From positions 310,001 to 374,000 of the forward strand of contig NZ_AP026738.1 of the NCBI RefSeq assembly GCF_002157685.2: a stretch of DNA of 64,000 bases, read 5' to 3'. This document shows, piece after piece, positions 38,150-50,612 of this stretch. Every line of letters starts with the position of its first letter. The stretch's first letter is position 1. Source of the stretch: Comamonas thiooxydans (GTDB taxonomy: Bacteria; Pseudomonadota; Gammaproteobacteria; Burkholderiales; Burkholderiaceae_C). Made by a program: the position numbers and the translations under genes. The notes beneath the pieces are model-generated. The model saw only the letters and a program-made list of their open reading frames with translations. It was not told the origin of the DNA and made no database searches.

Positions 38150-38626
38150 ATGACAAACATGCCCGCTGATTTTCAGGATGAGGACGAAGTCGAAGACTTC
38201 AAGCCCCTGACCGCACAAGAAGCCTCTGCATGGCGTTCGCGCTTTCCGCAGGTTTCGGTCTGGCGCATCGTCATCGTTCAGACGCTGGTCGGCGTTATCG
38301 TGGCTTTGCTGTCGTGGTTGATCACGGGGCGTGCAGCCGCAGGCTGGTCGGCGGCGTATGGAGCGCTGGCGGTCGTGTTGCCTGCGGCGCTGTTTGCAAG
38401 AGGCGTGGTTCGTCAGCGGCCGGGAGGTGCCGGGGCGGCCATGGCAGGGATTTTCGGTTGGGAGCTGGTGAAGCTGGTGCTGTGTATCGCCATGTTGGCG
38501 GCTGCACCCAAGCTGGTACCTGACCTGAGCTGGCTGGCGCTGCTGGTCGGCTTGATTGTTGTGATGAAAACGTATTGGGTTGCGCTTCTGGTGCGATCCA
38601 GTGTCCAAAAACCGATTGATATTTGA
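38150..38626 (+). CDS. atpI: ATP synthase subunit I (AtpI)
   Basis: A 158-residue membrane protein with four helices that helps assemble the c-ring. The start is ambiguous: GTG 38138, ATG 38150 and ATG 38159 are all in frame; I use 38150. The N-terminus is acidic and cytoplasmic, followed by helices such as IVIVQTLVGVIVALLSWLI. First gene of the atp operon, 13 bases before atpB. Confidence 0.88.
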   Translation: MTNMPADFQDEDEVEDFKPLTAQEASAWRSRFPQVSVWRIVIVQTLVGVIVALLSWLITGRAAAGWSAAYGALAVVLPAALFARGVVRQRPGGAGAAMAGIFGWELVKLVLCIAMLAAAPKLVPDLSWLALLVGLIVVMKTYWVALLVRSSVQKPIDI

Positions 38627-38636
38627 GAGAAGTTGA

Positions 38637-39503
<867 letters not shown>

Positions 39504-39533
39504 AATCCTTTCTTTCACTCAACCTTTCTTTAA

Positions 39534-39800
<267 letters not shown>

Positions 39801-39835
39801 GCTCCGTTCAACGCCCTAAATAGAAAGGTGTTGCC

Positions 39836-40306
39836 GTGAGTATTAACGCGACCCTGTTCGTTCAGCTTGGTGTTTTCCTGGTTCTGGCGCTGTTCACGAT
39901 GAAGTTCGTGTGGCCCCCGATCGCGAAGGCACTGGATGAGCGAGCCCAGAAAATCGCCGATGGCCTCGCTGCTGCCGACAAGGCCAAGACCGAATTGACC
40001 GCTGTCAACAAGCGCGTCGAGCAGGAATTGGCCCAGACGCGCAACGAAACAGCTTCGCGGCTTGCGGACGCCGAACGCCGCGCCCAGGCCATCATTGAAG
40101 AAGCCAAGGCCCGCGCGACAGAAGAAGGCAACAAGATTGTTGCTGCTGCCCGCGCTGAAGCTGACCAGCAAGCCATTGCTGCCCGTGAAGCCCTGCGTGA
40201 GCAAGTGGCAGCGCTGGCCGTCAAGGGTGCCGAGCAGATCCTGAAGAAGGAAGTCAATGCCGGTATCCACGCTGATCTGCTGAACCGCCTGAAGACAGAG
40301 CTGTAA
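39836..40306 (+). CDS. atpF: F1Fo ATP synthase subunit b
   Basis: Peripheral stalk subunit b, 156 residues: one N-terminal membrane helix ([20 protein letters not shown]) then a long Ala/Glu/Lys-rich coiled coil. The start is GTG 39836 with AAAGG upstream. One gene only, so a b2 homodimer. Confidence 0.96.
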   Translation: MSINATLFVQLGVFLVLALFTMKFVWPPIAKALDERAQKIADGLAAADKAKTELTAVNKRVEQELAQTRNETASRLADAERRAQAIIEEAKARATEEGNKIVAAARAEADQQAIAAREALREQVAALAVKGAEQILKKEVNAGIHADLLNRLKTEL

Positions 40307-40318
40307 GGAACGCAAAAA

Positions 40319-40858
40319 ATGGCAGAACTCGCCACCATTGCCCGCCCTTACGCCGAAGCATTGTTCAAAGCCTGCGTTGACAAGGCTGCAGACTTGAACA
40401 GCACTGTCGCTTGGGTGGAGGAATTGGCGGCGATTGCCGCCAACCCGCAATTGCGCCAACTGGCCGACAACCCGAACGTGAGCGACGCGCAAGTGTTCGA
40501 TCTCATCACGGGTGTGGCCAAGTCGGCATTGCCCGAGTCCGCACGCAACTTCCTGCGTGTGGTCCTCGAAAACGGCCGTCTGGACGTGCTGCCTGAAGTG
40601 GCAGCCCAGTTCCGCAGCCTCGTGAACAGCAAGAGCGGCTCTTCGGATGCCGTGGTGTACAGCGCTTTCCCGATTGAGGATGCAGCGCTGGCCGAGCTTG
40701 GCGCCACGCTGGAAAAGCGCTTTGGCCGCAAGCTGAATCTCACCGTGAAGCTCGATGAATCGCTGATCGGTGGCGTTCGCGTCGTGGTGGGCGACGAGGT
40801 GCTGGACACCTCCGTCAAGGCCCGTCTGGAACAAATGAAAGCGGCCCTCACCGCGTAA
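40319..40858 (+). CDS. atpH: F1Fo ATP synthase subunit delta
   Basis: Delta subunit, 179 residues, links the stalk to F1. [16 protein letters not shown] at the N-terminus and [28 protein letters not shown] at the C-terminus are typical. Confidence 0.96.
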   Translation: MAELATIARPYAEALFKACVDKAADLNSTVAWVEELAAIAANPQLRQLADNPNVSDAQVFDLITGVAKSALPESARNFLRVVLENGRLDVLPEVAAQFRSLVNSKSGSSDAVVYSAFPIEDAALAELGATLEKRFGRKLNLTVKLDESLIGGVRVVVGDEVLDTSVKARLEQMKAALTA

Positions 40859-40903
40859 TGCGCTTGAGGTCTCGGCTAACACACAAGAAAGAAGGAAAGA
40901 GTC

Positions 40904-42463
40904 ATGCAACTCAATCCCGCAGAAATTTCTGAACTGATCAAGAGCCGCATCGAAGGGCTGGCTGCTAGCACTGACGTCCGTAACCAAGGCACCGTGGTGT
41001 CGGTGACTGACGGTATCGTGCGCGTGCACGGCCTGTCGGACGTGATGGCTGGCGAAATGCTGGAATTCCCCGCAGGCGCCGACGGTCAACCCACTTACGG
41101 TCTGGCTCTGAACCTGGAGCGCGACTCCGTGGGCGCCGTGATTCTGGGTGCTTACGAGCACATCGCAGAAGGCAACACCGTCAAGTGCACCGGCCGTATC
41201 CTGGAAGTGCCCGTGGGCCCTGAGCTGGTCGGCCGCGTGGTGAACGCCCTGGGTCAGCCTATCGACGGCAAGGGCCCCATCAACGCCAAGATGACGGACG
41301 TGATCGAGAAGGTCGCTCCTGGTGTGATCGCACGTCAATCCGTGGATCAGCCCCTGCAGACCGGTATCAAGTCCATCGACTCCATGGTTCCCGTGGGCCG
41401 TGGTCAGCGTGAACTGATCATTGGTGACCGTCAGACTGGCAAGACGGCTGTCGCTATCGACGCCATCATCAACCAGAAGGGTCAGGGCGTTACCTGTATC
41501 TACGTGGCTATTGGTCAGAAGGCATCTTCGATCAAGAACGTGGTGCGCGCTCTGGAGCAAGCTGGCGCGATGGACTACACCATCGTCGTGGCCGCTACCG
41601 CTTCCGAATCTGCAGCCATGCAGTACGTGTCGGCCTACTCCGGCTGCACGATGGGCGAATATTTCCGCGACCGCGGCGAAGACGCTCTGATCGTTTATGA
41701 CGATCTGTCCAAGCAGGCCGTGGCCTACCGTCAGGTTTCGCTGCTGCTGCGCCGTCCTCCCGGACGTGAAGCCTTCCCCGGCGACGTGTTCTATCTCCAC
41801 AGCCGTCTGCTGGAGCGTGCCGCTCGCGTGAACGCCGACTACGTCGAAGCCTTCACCAAGGGTGAAGTCAAGGGCAAGACCGGTTCTCTGACCGCCCTGC
41901 CTATCATCGAAACACAAGCTGGCGACGTGTCCGCTTTCGTTCCCACGAACGTGATTTCGATTACCGACGGTCAGATCTTCCTGGAAACCAGCCTGTTCAA
42001 CGCCGGTATCCGTCCCGCTATCAACGCCGGTATCTCGGTGTCCCGCGTGGGTGGTTCCGCTCAGACCAAGGTGGTGAAGGGCCTGTCCGGCGGTATCCGT
42101 ACCGACCTGGCTCAGTACCGTGAACTGGCTGCCTTCGCGCAGTTCGCTTCCGACCTGGACGAAGCAACCCGCAAGCAGCTGGACCGCGGTGCCCGCGTGA
42201 CCGAACTGCTCAAGCAGGCTCAGTACTCTCCTCTGTCGACCGCTCTGATGGCTTCTTCGCTGTTCGCAGTGAACAAGGGTTTCATGGACGACATCGAAGT
42301 CAAGCAAGTGCTGCCCTTCGAATCTGGTCTGCACCAGTTCCTGAAGACCAGCCACGGCGCTCTGCTGGACCGTCTGAACGAAAAGCGTGCTTTCGACAAG
42401 GAAGGCAAGGACGAAGCTGAACTGACTGCAGCCATTACTGCATTCAAGAAGTCCTTCGCTTAA
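40904..42463 (+). CDS. atpA: F1 ATP synthase subunit alpha
   Basis: Alpha subunit, 519 residues, nucleotide-binding non-catalytic partner of beta. P-loop GDRQTGKTA and [22 protein letters not shown] are conserved. Starts [17 protein letters not shown]. Confidence 0.98.
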   Translation: MQLNPAEISELIKSRIEGLAASTDVRNQGTVVSVTDGIVRVHGLSDVMAGEMLEFPAGADGQPTYGLALNLERDSVGAVILGAYEHIAEGNTVKCTGRILEVPVGPELVGRVVNALGQPIDGKGPINAKMTDVIEKVAPGVIARQSVDQPLQTGIKSIDSMVPVGRGQRELIIGDRQTGKTAVAIDAIINQKGQGVTCIYVAIGQKASSIKNVVRALEQAGAMDYTIVVAATASESAAMQYVSAYSGCTMGEYFRDRGEDALIVYDDLSKQAVAYRQVSLLLRRPPGREAFPGDVFYLHSRLLERAARVNADYVEAFTKGEVKGKTGSLTALPIIETQAGDVSAFVPTNVISITDGQIFLETSLFNAGIRPAINAGISVSRVGGSAQTKVVKGLSGGIRTDLAQYRELAAFAQFASDLDEATRKQLDRGARVTELLKQAQYSPLSTALMASSLFAVNKGFMDDIEVKQVLPFESGLHQFLKTSHGALLDRLNEKRAFDKEGKDEAELTAAITAFKKSFA

Positions 42464-42481
42464 TACCGGCGAGGAGTCATC

Positions 42482-43348
42482 ATGGCAGCAGGTAAGGAAA
42501 TACGCGGCAAGATCAAATCGGTGGAAAACACCAAGAAGATCACCAAAGCCATGGAAATGGTGGCTGCATCCAAAATGCGCAAGGCGCAGGACCGGATGCT
42601 GGCTGCCCGTCCATACAGCGAAAAAATCCGCAACATTGCAGCCCATCTTGGCGAAGCCAACCCTGAGTATGTGCATCCGTTCATGCAAGTGAGCGATGCC
42701 AAGAAGGTCGGCGTCATCGTGGTGACGACCGACAAGGGTTTGTGCGGCGGCATGAACACCAACGTGTTGCGTGTCGTCACCAACAAGTTGCGCGAACAGC
42801 AGGATGCGGGCATTGCGACAGAAGCGGTGGCCATTGGCGGCAAGGGACTGGGTTTCCTGAACCGTGTCGGTGCCAAGGTGGTCTCTCACGCTACAGGCCT
42901 GGGCGACACGCCTCACCTCGACAAGCTCATCGGGCCTGTCAAGGTGTTGCTGGACCAATATGCTGAAGGCAAGCTGAGTGCGGTGTACCTTTCGTACACC
43001 AAGTTCATCAACACCATGAAGCAGGAGTCGGTGGTGGAGCAGCTGCTCCCCCTCTCGTCCGAAAAGATGCAAGCCGAAAAGACCGGTGCATCCTGGGAAT
43101 ACATCTACGAGCCTGACGCTCAGAGCGTCATCGACGAACTGCTGGTTCGTTACGTGGAGTCCCTGGTGTACCAGGCCGTTGCGGAAAACATGGCGTCCGA
43201 GCAATCGGCGCGCATGGTGGCCATGAAGGCCGCAACCGACAACGCAGGTAGTGTCATTGGCGAGTTGAAGCTGGTCTACAACAAGACGCGTCAGGCAGCG
43301 ATTACGACCGAGTTGTCGGAAATCGTGGCAGGCGCAGCCGCTGTGTAA
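42482..43348 (+). CDS. atpG: F1 ATP synthase subunit gamma
   Basis: Central rotor shaft, 288 residues. N-terminal [24 protein letters not shown] and C-terminal [21 protein letters not shown] are the two coiled-coil signatures. Confidence 0.97.
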   Translation: MAAGKEIRGKIKSVENTKKITKAMEMVAASKMRKAQDRMLAARPYSEKIRNIAAHLGEANPEYVHPFMQVSDAKKVGVIVVTTDKGLCGGMNTNVLRVVTNKLREQQDAGIATEAVAIGGKGLGFLNRVGAKVVSHATGLGDTPHLDKLIGPVKVLLDQYAEGKLSAVYLSYTKFINTMKQESVVEQLLPLSSEKMQAEKTGASWEYIYEPDAQSVIDELLVRYVESLVYQAVAENMASEQSARMVAMKAATDNAGSVIGELKLVYNKTRQAAITTELSEIVAGAAAV

Positions 43349-43358
43349 ACGGCTTTAA

Positions 43359-44792
<1,434 letters not shown>

Positions 44793-44802
44793 CTAGCTTG
44801 CA

Positions 44803-44900
44803 TCCCCTGAGCGGCTTGCGCCGCTTCCCCCTCTCTTTCAGGAGGGGGGCGACGCCCTCGCTGCGGGGCGGCCCTTGCTCGGCGTCTCTGGCTTGGGGTG
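44803..44900 (+). repeat. ~90-bp GC-rich 3'-end repeat, copy 4, inside the atp operon
   Basis: Starts 10 bases after the atpD stop with CCCCTGAGCGGCTTGCGCCGC, then CCCCCTCTctttcaGGAGGGGGG and the same ~45-base tail found at 5431. It fills most of the atpD-atpC gap in the direction of transcription. Confidence 0.85.
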
Positions 44901-44942
44901 TGCTTGTTTTAGGACCAGTTTTTACCTTTTCTAGGAGCAAAG

Positions 44943-45359
44943 ATGAACACCATCCACGTTGATGTGGTCAGTGCCGAAGAGTCCATCTTCTCCGGTGAAG
45001 CGCGCTTTGTCGCCTTGCCCGGTGAAGCGGGCGAGCTGGGCATTTATCCCCGCCACACACCGCTGATCACCCGCATCAAGCCGGGTTCGGTGCGCATCGA
45101 AATGCCTGATGGCAGCGAAGAGTTCGTCTTCGTGGCCGGCGGCATTTTGGAAGTGCAACCCAACTGCGTGACCGTGCTGTCCGATACCGCCATCCGCGGC
45201 AAGGATCTGGACGATGAGAAGGCGCAAAAGGCCAAGGCTGCCGCCGAGGAAGCCCTGAAGAACGCCAAGGGCGAGCTGGACATCGCTCGTGCACAGTCCG
45301 AGCTGGCCGTCATGGCCGCTCAGATTGCCGCTCTGCGCAAGTACCGCCAGAAGCGTTGA
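44943..45359 (+). CDS. atpC: F1 ATP synthase subunit epsilon
   Basis: Epsilon subunit, 138 residues, regulatory rotor subunit. N-terminal beta sandwich ([19 protein letters not shown]) then two C-terminal helices ([22 protein letters not shown]). AGGAG precedes the ATG. Last gene of the operon. Confidence 0.97.
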   Translation: MNTIHVDVVSAEESIFSGEARFVALPGEAGELGIYPRHTPLITRIKPGSVRIEMPDGSEEFVFVAGGILEVQPNCVTVLSDTAIRGKDLDDEKAQKAKAAAEEALKNAKGELDIARAQSELAVMAAQIAALRKYRQKR

Positions 45360-45393
45360 TGTCTGGTGCCCTGGAGCACCTGCATCAGCAAAG

Positions 45394-45420
45394 AAAAGCC
45401 ACCGCATGCGGTGGCTTTTT
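45394..45420 (+). terminator. Intrinsic terminator of the atp operon
   Basis: AAAGCCACCGC / GCGGTGGCTTT with an AT turn, flanked by AAAA and TTTTT; 35 bases after atpC. Confidence 0.92.
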
Positions 45421-45513
45421 CATGCCTGTTCATTCCTGAGGTTCAGGCGCATCGCGCTTGATGCCTCGAAGGGCAAGGCGCGCAATACCCGGTATGTCGG
45501 AGTGCTGCAGGGC

Positions 45514-45783
45514 TTAGCCGTTGCAGGCAGCCTGATAGCCGTAGACCACCGAGTTGTCCTTGGGATCCACATGGCGCGATTTGCGCACCACGGCCTTGCT
45601 GGGGTCTTCGCAGAGAGCGCGAATCTGGGCTTCGCACTTCTTGGGGTCATCTTCCTTGAGCTTGCAGCTCAGTGCGTAGTCGTATTCGGCCGGTGTTTCG
45701 GCGCCTCTGGGGCTGATGGAGGAGCAGGCGCTCAGTGCCAGGACAGCGCTGATGACGGCCAGAGAGAACAGAGATTTCTGCAT
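45514..45783 (-). CDS. Small hypothetical lipoprotein
   Basis: An 89-residue protein I do not recognise. It has a lipoprotein signal with LALSAC (Cys20) and a mature part with four cysteines (two near CKLKEDDPKKC, one in ALCEDP, one at AACNG), which may pair as disulfides. It converges with atpC and is divergent from the cold-shock protein gene. Confidence 0.72.
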   Translation of the reverse strand: MQKSLFSLAVISAVLALSACSSISPRGAETPAEYDYALSCKLKEDDPKKCEAQIRALCEDPSKAVVRKSRHVDPKDNSVVYGYQAACNG

Positions 45784-45924
45784 GCTTGAGTGCTTTCTTA
45801 AGAAAATACGGCTGCCCCAAAACTAACACAGCCATGCGGGGGAAAAGGTTTTTTCTGGATGGGACCCGCCTGCTTTTTGCATCACCGGGTCTGTTCGCGG
45901 TGTCAAAAACAACAAAGGATGGAG

Positions 45925-46584
45925 ATGCGCTACAGCGGTACCTTGACGCAATGGAATGACGAGCGTGGCTTTGGCTGGATAGAGGCCGATGGCGGAGGCG
46001 AGCGCCTGTTTGTCCATATCAGCGCTTTTGAGCCGCGCCCGCCCGCAGAGCAGCGTCCCCAGCCCGGCCAGCGTTTGGAGTTTGCCGTCGGCATGGAGCA
46101 GGGCAGAAAGCGCGCGCTTCAGGTTGCATGGCGCGCTGGCGGCTCGCTGACCCAGGCCCGGCGCAACAGCCCGTCTGCAGGGCGCTTGCAGTCCTCGCGT
46201 ACGCTGCCTCAGGGCTGGCATGCCTCCAGCGGCTTCAGCTATGGGGTGTTGCTGGTTTGGCTGCTGCTGATGCTGGCTGCCGCCGTGATCTGGGGCGTAC
46301 CGCGCATCCTCTGGCTGGTCTATGCGGGCCTGAGCATGCTGACCTTCATGGCCTATTGGCAGGACAAATGGGCCGCCCAGAAGGGGCAGTGGCGCACGCC
46401 GGAAAAAACGCTGCAGACCATGGCGCTGGCCGGAGGCTGGCCCGGAGCCCTGCTGGCCCAGCAGTGGCTGCGCCACAAAAGCAGCAAGACCAGCTTTCAG
46501 CTGCAGTTCTGGCTCATGGTCCTGATCAATGTGGCGGCCGTGCTCTGGCTGTGTTCGCCGTACGGGCGGCATGTGCTGGCCTGA
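45925..46584 (+). CDS. Cold-shock-domain / DUF1294 membrane fusion protein
   Basis: A 219-residue fusion. Residues 1-65 form a cold-shock domain with a RNP1-like GFGWIEADGG and RLFVHISAF, binding single-stranded nucleic acid. Residues ~110-219 form a DUF1294 membrane domain (DKWAAQKGQWRTPEKTL, GGWPGALLAQQ, HKSSK). This fusion is known in proteobacteria; its function is not. I use ATG 45925, with AAAGGA 5 bases upstream; ATG 45919 is two codons earlier. Confidence 0.85.
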   Translation: MRYSGTLTQWNDERGFGWIEADGGGERLFVHISAFEPRPPAEQRPQPGQRLEFAVGMEQGRKRALQVAWRAGGSLTQARRNSPSAGRLQSSRTLPQGWHASSGFSYGVLLVWLLLMLAAAVIWGVPRILWLVYAGLSMLTFMAYWQDKWAAQKGQWRTPEKTLQTMALAGGWPGALLAQQWLRHKSSKTSFQLQFWLMVLINVAAVLWLCSPYGRHVLA

Positions 46585-46628
46585 GGCTTCTGCGGTCTGC
46601 AGCCGACGCAGGCGACTGCAGAACCGGA

Positions 46629-47168
46629 TCAGCGGCTGCGGCCCGGCAGATGTCTTTGGACCACAGGCGTATCGGGCAGGTTTCGCTGCGTGTTGGCCGC
46701 GGATTTGCGCGGGAAATGCGCCTGCAGTTGCCGGTTGACGCGCTCCAATGCCGATACCAGGCCCACGCTGAAATGCCCGCCCTGGAAGGCGGACTGCATA
46801 TCGCTGATCAACGTTTGCCATTGCTCGGCACTCATGGTGCGGTCCAGGGCGCGGTCGGCCACGATTTCTATGGCGTGGTCGGCCAGTAGCAGGTAGATGA
46901 GAGCACCGTTGTTGTGCTCCGTGTCCCAGACATGGAGCTTGGCGAACTGCGAGAGCGCGCGCTGGCGCGCCGTGGCATCGCGCCAGATATAGCTCCAGGG
47001 CAGGCCGGCCTCGACGCAGATGCGGACCTGGCCGGTGTGGCCCAGCTCGCTTTTGGCGATCAGCAGTTCCAGCTCCTTGAGCGTGGCAGGCGGCAAGGCC
47101 TTGCGCAGATGTCGTTCGGCCCAGCGGTGTCGCACCAGGCGTGCCAGGCGTTGGAAGATATTGCTCAT
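46629..47168 (-). CDS. TPM-domain protein, cytoplasmic form
   Basis: A 179-residue TPM_phosphatase-family protein without a signal peptide. Conserved segments are IAKSELGHTGQVRICVEA, HNNGALIYLLLADHAIEIVADR and SAFQGGHFSVGLVSALE. It lies 1 base after the secreted TPM gene, on the same strand, in the typical LemA-TPM-TPM operon. The family is linked to membrane-protein or photosystem repair in other organisms, but no activity is known here. Confidence 0.88.
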   Translation of the reverse strand: MSNIFQRLARLVRHRWAERHLRKALPPATLKELELLIAKSELGHTGQVRICVEAGLPWSYIWRDATARQRALSQFAKLHVWDTEHNNGALIYLLLADHAIEIVADRALDRTMSAEQWQTLISDMQSAFQGGHFSVGLVSALERVNRQLQAHFPRKSAANTQRNLPDTPVVQRHLPGRSR

Positions 47169-47169
47169 G

Positions 47170-48102
47170 TCACCAGTCCCCCGAGGCGCCACCGCCACCA
47201 AAGCTGCCGCCGCCACCGGAGCTGAAACCGCCCCCCGAGCTGAAACCGCCTCCGCTGCCGCTGCTCCAGCCGCCGCCCCCGCCGGTGCTGATATACGGAC
47301 CGCCTCCGCCGCGCGAGAGGTTGGAGAGCAGGGTGAAGATCAGGCCCACAAAGCCTGCCACGCCTGCGATCAACAGGCTGGTGGTGATCACATAAGCGGC
47401 CGCCCCGGCAATGCCACCAATGATCAGCGAGCCCAGCACGCGGCCAAAGATGGCGCGGGCGATGGCAATCCCGATCGGAAAGCCGAAAAACAGCAGCGGA
47501 AGCAGAAAGTCCAGATGCTCGGACCAGGATGGGCCGGTCTTGCGGGCCTGGGATTGCGGTGCGGGCAGCTTCTCGCCATGAATCAGCAGGCCCATCTGCT
47601 CGATGGCGGCCGACAGTCCGCCCGCATAGTCGTCGGCGCGAAAGCGGGGCTTCATGGCGCCATCGATGATGCGTGCGGCCTGGATGTCGGGAATGGCGCC
47701 TTCGAGCTTGCGCGCCACTTCGATGCGCATGCGCCTGTCGTTCTTGGCCACGACGATGAGAGAGCCGTCGCCAATGTCCTTGCGTCCCAGCTTCCAACTG
47801 CTGGCCACACGCCAGGCATAGGCGGCGATGTCTTCCGGGGCCGTGGTGGCGACCATGAGCACGGCGACCTGGGCGCCGGTCTCATCCTCCAGCTTCTTGA
47901 GCTGCTCGCCCAGTGACTGCAGATCGCCGGGGCTCAGCGTGCCGGTCTGATCGATGACGCGTGCTGTCAGCTCGGGCACGGGCTGCAGCTGAGCGCCTGC
48001 GCTGCCTTGCGCCCGGACCGGCAGCGCCAATAGCAGCATCATGCCTGCAAAAACAATAGCTGCAAGCGCTTTATAGATAAGGGCTTGAGACGATTTTTGC
48101 AT
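47170..48102 (-). CDS. TPM-domain protein with signal peptide and Gly/Ser-rich tail (YgcG-like)
   Basis: A 310-residue exported protein. The signal peptide (residues 1-31, ending PVRAQ) is encoded almost entirely by a copy of the short palindromic repeat (48049-48100). A TPM domain follows (ARVIDQTGTLSPGD, RMRIEVARKLEGAIPD), then two or three hydrophobic helices near residues 195-265, and a ~50-residue Gly/Ser-rich tail ending GASGDW. Same operon as lemA. Confidence 0.88.
   Translation of the reverse strand: MQKSSQALIYKALAAIVFAGMMLLLALPVRAQGSAGAQLQPVPELTARVIDQTGTLSPGDLQSLGEQLKKLEDETGAQVAVLMVATTAPEDIAAYAWRVASSWKLGRKDIGDGSLIVVAKNDRRMRIEVARKLEGAIPDIQAARIIDGAMKPRFRADDYAGGLSAAIEQMGLLIHGEKLPAPQSQARKTGPSWSEHLDFLLPLLFFGFPIGIAIARAIFGRVLGSLIIGGIAGAAAYVITTSLLIAGVAGFVGLIFTLLSNLSRGGGGPYISTGGGGGWSSGSGGGFSSGGGFSSGGGGSFGGGGASGDW
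48049..48100 (+). repeat. Short ATAGCTG repeat copy embedded in a coding sequence
   Basis: AAAAACAATAGCTGCAAGCG, then CTTTATAGATAAGGGCTTGAG and CGATTTTT; the same blocks as the copies at 10414 and 51163. It lies antisense to, and within, the first 18 codons of the secreted TPM gene. Confidence 0.7.
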
Positions 48103-48126
48103 AAATTTCTAGGGCGGTACTCGCAA

Positions 48127-48744
48127 TTACTTGCTGCCGGCAGGCGCTGCGGGTGTGGAGAAGTCAACGGCCGGTGGCTGGGAAATCTGGGCCTCGTTCT
48201 GCACCGTGAAGGTCGGCTTGACCTGGTAGCTGAATACCTTGGCCGTGATATTGGTGGGGAAGCTGCGCGCCAGCACGTTGTAGGCCTGCACGGTGCCAAT
48301 GTATTCGTTGCGCGCCACGGTGATGCGATTTTCCGTCCCCTCCAGCGTCACGCGCAGATCGCGGAACGCCTGGTTGGCCTTGAGTTCGGGATAGCGTTCC
48401 GCCACGACCATCAGGCGCGAGAGCGCGCTGGAAATCTCGCCCTGAGCCTGCTGGAACTTGTTGAAGGCTTCGGGGTTGTTGATCAGCTCGGGCGTGGCCT
48501 GAATCGAGGTGGCCTTGGCGCGTGCCTCGATCACCCTGGTCAGGGTCTCCTGCTCGAAGTTGGCTTCGCCCTTGACCGTGGCGACAATGTTCGGGATCAG
48601 GTCCGAGCGGCGCTGGTACTGGTTCAGCACCTCGCTCCAGGCGGCCTTGGATTTTTCATCCAGACGCTGAAAGTCGTTATAGCCGCAGCCCGTGAGGGAG
48701 AGCATGGAGGCCGCAGTTGCGATTGCCAGAAGCCAGCGTTTCAT
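48127..48744 (-). CDS. lemA: LemA family lipoprotein
   Basis: A 205-residue LemA protein, mostly helical, with an N-terminal lipoprotein signal (LSLTGC, Cys20). Conserved VLNQYQRRSDLIPNIVATVKG and ERYPELKANQAFRDL are visible. The start is ATG 48744, with GGAA 7 bases upstream; ATG 48756 is the alternative. First gene of the lemA-TPM-TPM operon. LemA function is not well defined. Confidence 0.92.
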   Translation of the reverse strand: MKRWLLAIATAASMLSLTGCGYNDFQRLDEKSKAAWSEVLNQYQRRSDLIPNIVATVKGEANFEQETLTRVIEARAKATSIQATPELINNPEAFNKFQQAQGEISSALSRLMVVAERYPELKANQAFRDLRVTLEGTENRITVARNEYIGTVQAYNVLARSFPTNITAKVFSYQVKPTFTVQNEAQISQPPAVDFSTPAAPAGSK

Positions 48745-48859
48745 GGGTGTTTCCATTCACGAAATTGAGACGGAAACCATAGCATAAGGGCTTGGCCGGT
48801 TCGTGTGCGTGCAAGGCCTGTCACCCTGTCCGCTGTCCAGCAGCGCTAGCATTGCAATC

Positions 48860-49615
48860 ATGTCCACTGTTTCTCCACTCGATGCCCTGCGTGGCGCACA
48901 GCGTCCCGGTCCGAAAACGGAGGCCTTGCCACGCCTGTTGCTGGCCGGGGCCACGGGGCCGCTAGGCAACGAGGTGCTCAGCCGCGTGGTTGGCGCGCAG
49001 AACTATGCGCTGGTCCAGGTGCTGGCGCGCGAGCCTTATGTGCAGGGCCTGCGTGGCATGGAGCTGCTCGCCCAGCAGTATGACGATGTGCGCCAATGGC
49101 CTGTGCAGCAGGCTGATGTGGGTCTCATCATGTTCGAGCCACCGCGCCCCTACTACCAGCGCGAGCGAGCCTTGTGGACGCCCCAGCCCGACCAGCTGCA
49201 GGCGCTGGCGCAGTGGATGCTGCGCTGTGGTGTGCAGACGCTTGCCGTGGTGCTGCCCCACGATATGGGCAGTCTGCCTCAGGCGCTGAAGCAAGGTCTG
49301 GCCAATCTCAACGAGCAAAGCGTGGCTGCGCTGGGCTTTGAGCGGCTGATTTTTGTGCGTTCGGCCAGGGAGGTACAAAAAGCCAGTGCCGGCCATTGGC
49401 TGGAGCGCACGGCAAAGACCATGTTGTCGGCGCTCAGCTATATGCTGCCGCAGGCGGAGCGCCCGGTGCGGGCCATGCATGTGGCCCGTCTGGTGGAAGC
49501 TGCCTTGCTCAAGGCGCCGCCGGGAATTCATGTGGCGCCGCCGGAGCTGGTCTGGCGCGCGGCGCAAAAAGATGGCCTGCAGTCCGAGCTGCGGAGCTGG
49601 CTGGGATCTTCATGA
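48860..49615 (+). CDS. NAD(P)-binding Rossmann-fold protein (epimerase-like)
   Basis: A 251-residue protein with one Rossmann nucleotide-binding motif near the N-terminus (LLLAGATGPLGNEVL, residues 26-40). The rest lacks the YxxxK catalytic pair of SDR enzymes, and resembles the atypical NAD(P)H-binding/NmrA-like group. Function unknown. The last four bases overlap the next gene (ATGA), suggesting an operon. Confidence 0.72.
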   Translation: MSTVSPLDALRGAQRPGPKTEALPRLLLAGATGPLGNEVLSRVVGAQNYALVQVLAREPYVQGLRGMELLAQQYDDVRQWPVQQADVGLIMFEPPRPYYQRERALWTPQPDQLQALAQWMLRCGVQTLAVVLPHDMGSLPQALKQGLANLNEQSVAALGFERLIFVRSAREVQKASAGHWLERTAKTMLSALSYMLPQAERPVRAMHVARLVEAALLKAPPGIHVAPPELVWRAAQKDGLQSELRSWLGSS

Positions 49616-50583
49616 AATTCGAGCAGTTTCGTGCGCCCTGGTGGCAGCCGGGCGGTCATATACAGACCATCTGGGCGGCCCTCTACGCCAGGGAAGCGCA
49701 GACTCCGGCATGGCGGCGTGAGCGCTGGGATACACCCGATGGCGATTTCATCGATATCGACTTCTCAAGTCATCCGGCAAGTGCAAGCGCTCCCACACTG
49801 GTGCTGTTTCACGGCCTGGAGGGCTCTTCCTCCAGCCACTACGCCAAGGCCCTGGCCCAGGTCTGTGCGCAGCGTGGCTGGCATCTGGCTGTACCGCATT
49901 TCCGCGGTTGCAGCGGCGAGCCCAATCGCCTGCTGCGCGCCTACCACTCCGGCGACTCGGACGAGGTGGACTGGATTTTGCGCCGGCTGCGGCAAGGCGC
50001 AAATGGAGAGTTGCTGGCCATGGGGGTCTCGCTGGGCGGCAATGCCCTTGCACGCTGGGCCGGAGTGCAGCGGCAGGCTGCTGCAGAGCTCGTCAAGGGC
50101 GCAGCGGTGATCTGTGCACCGCTGGATCTGGTGGCCGGCGGCGTCAATCTGGGGCGCGGGCTGAACCGCTGGATTTACACCCCCATGTTCATGCGCACCC
50201 TGGTGCCCAAGGCGCTGGCCAAATGGCAGCAGTCGCCGGGGGTGTTCGACAGGCTGCGGCTGCAGCGCGCGCGCACCCTGCATGACTTCGACGATGTGTT
50301 TACCGGCCCGGTCCACGGTTTCAGGAATGCCGATGATTACTGGGTCCGTGCCTCGGCAAAGCCGCTGCTCAAGCAGGTGGCCGTGCCTTTGCTGTTGCTC
50401 AATGCGCGCAACGATCCCTTTGTGCCGGCGCACAGCCTGCCCACGCCCGACGAGGTGAGCGCCTCTGTCCAGCTTTGGCAGCCGCCGCATGGCGGGCATG
50501 TGGGTTTTGCCAGCGGTGCCTGGCCGGCCCATGTGCAGGCCATGCCGCTGGCGGTGACCGAATGGTTGGAGCAGCGGCTCTGA
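49612..50583 (+). CDS. YheT-family alpha/beta hydrolase
   Basis: A 323-residue hydrolase of the COG0429/YheT type. Family features are the N-terminal APWWQPGGHIQTIWAAL, the oxyanion region LFHGLEGSSSSHYAKAL, nucleophile Ser in GVSLGGNAL (about 143), Asp in NARNDPF and the final His in HGGHVGF. The natural substrate is not known. Overlaps the upstream Rossmann gene by 4 bases. Confidence 0.9.
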   Translation: MKFEQFRAPWWQPGGHIQTIWAALYAREAQTPAWRRERWDTPDGDFIDIDFSSHPASASAPTLVLFHGLEGSSSSHYAKALAQVCAQRGWHLAVPHFRGCSGEPNRLLRAYHSGDSDEVDWILRRLRQGANGELLAMGVSLGGNALARWAGVQRQAAAELVKGAAVICAPLDLVAGGVNLGRGLNRWIYTPMFMRTLVPKALAKWQQSPGVFDRLRLQRARTLHDFDDVFTGPVHGFRNADDYWVRASAKPLLKQVAVPLLLLNARNDPFVPAHSLPTPDEVSASVQLWQPPHGGHVGFASGAWPAHVQAMPLAVTEWLEQRL

Positions 50584-50612
50584 GCGGGCGCCGAATAATC
50601 AGGAGATGAGTG

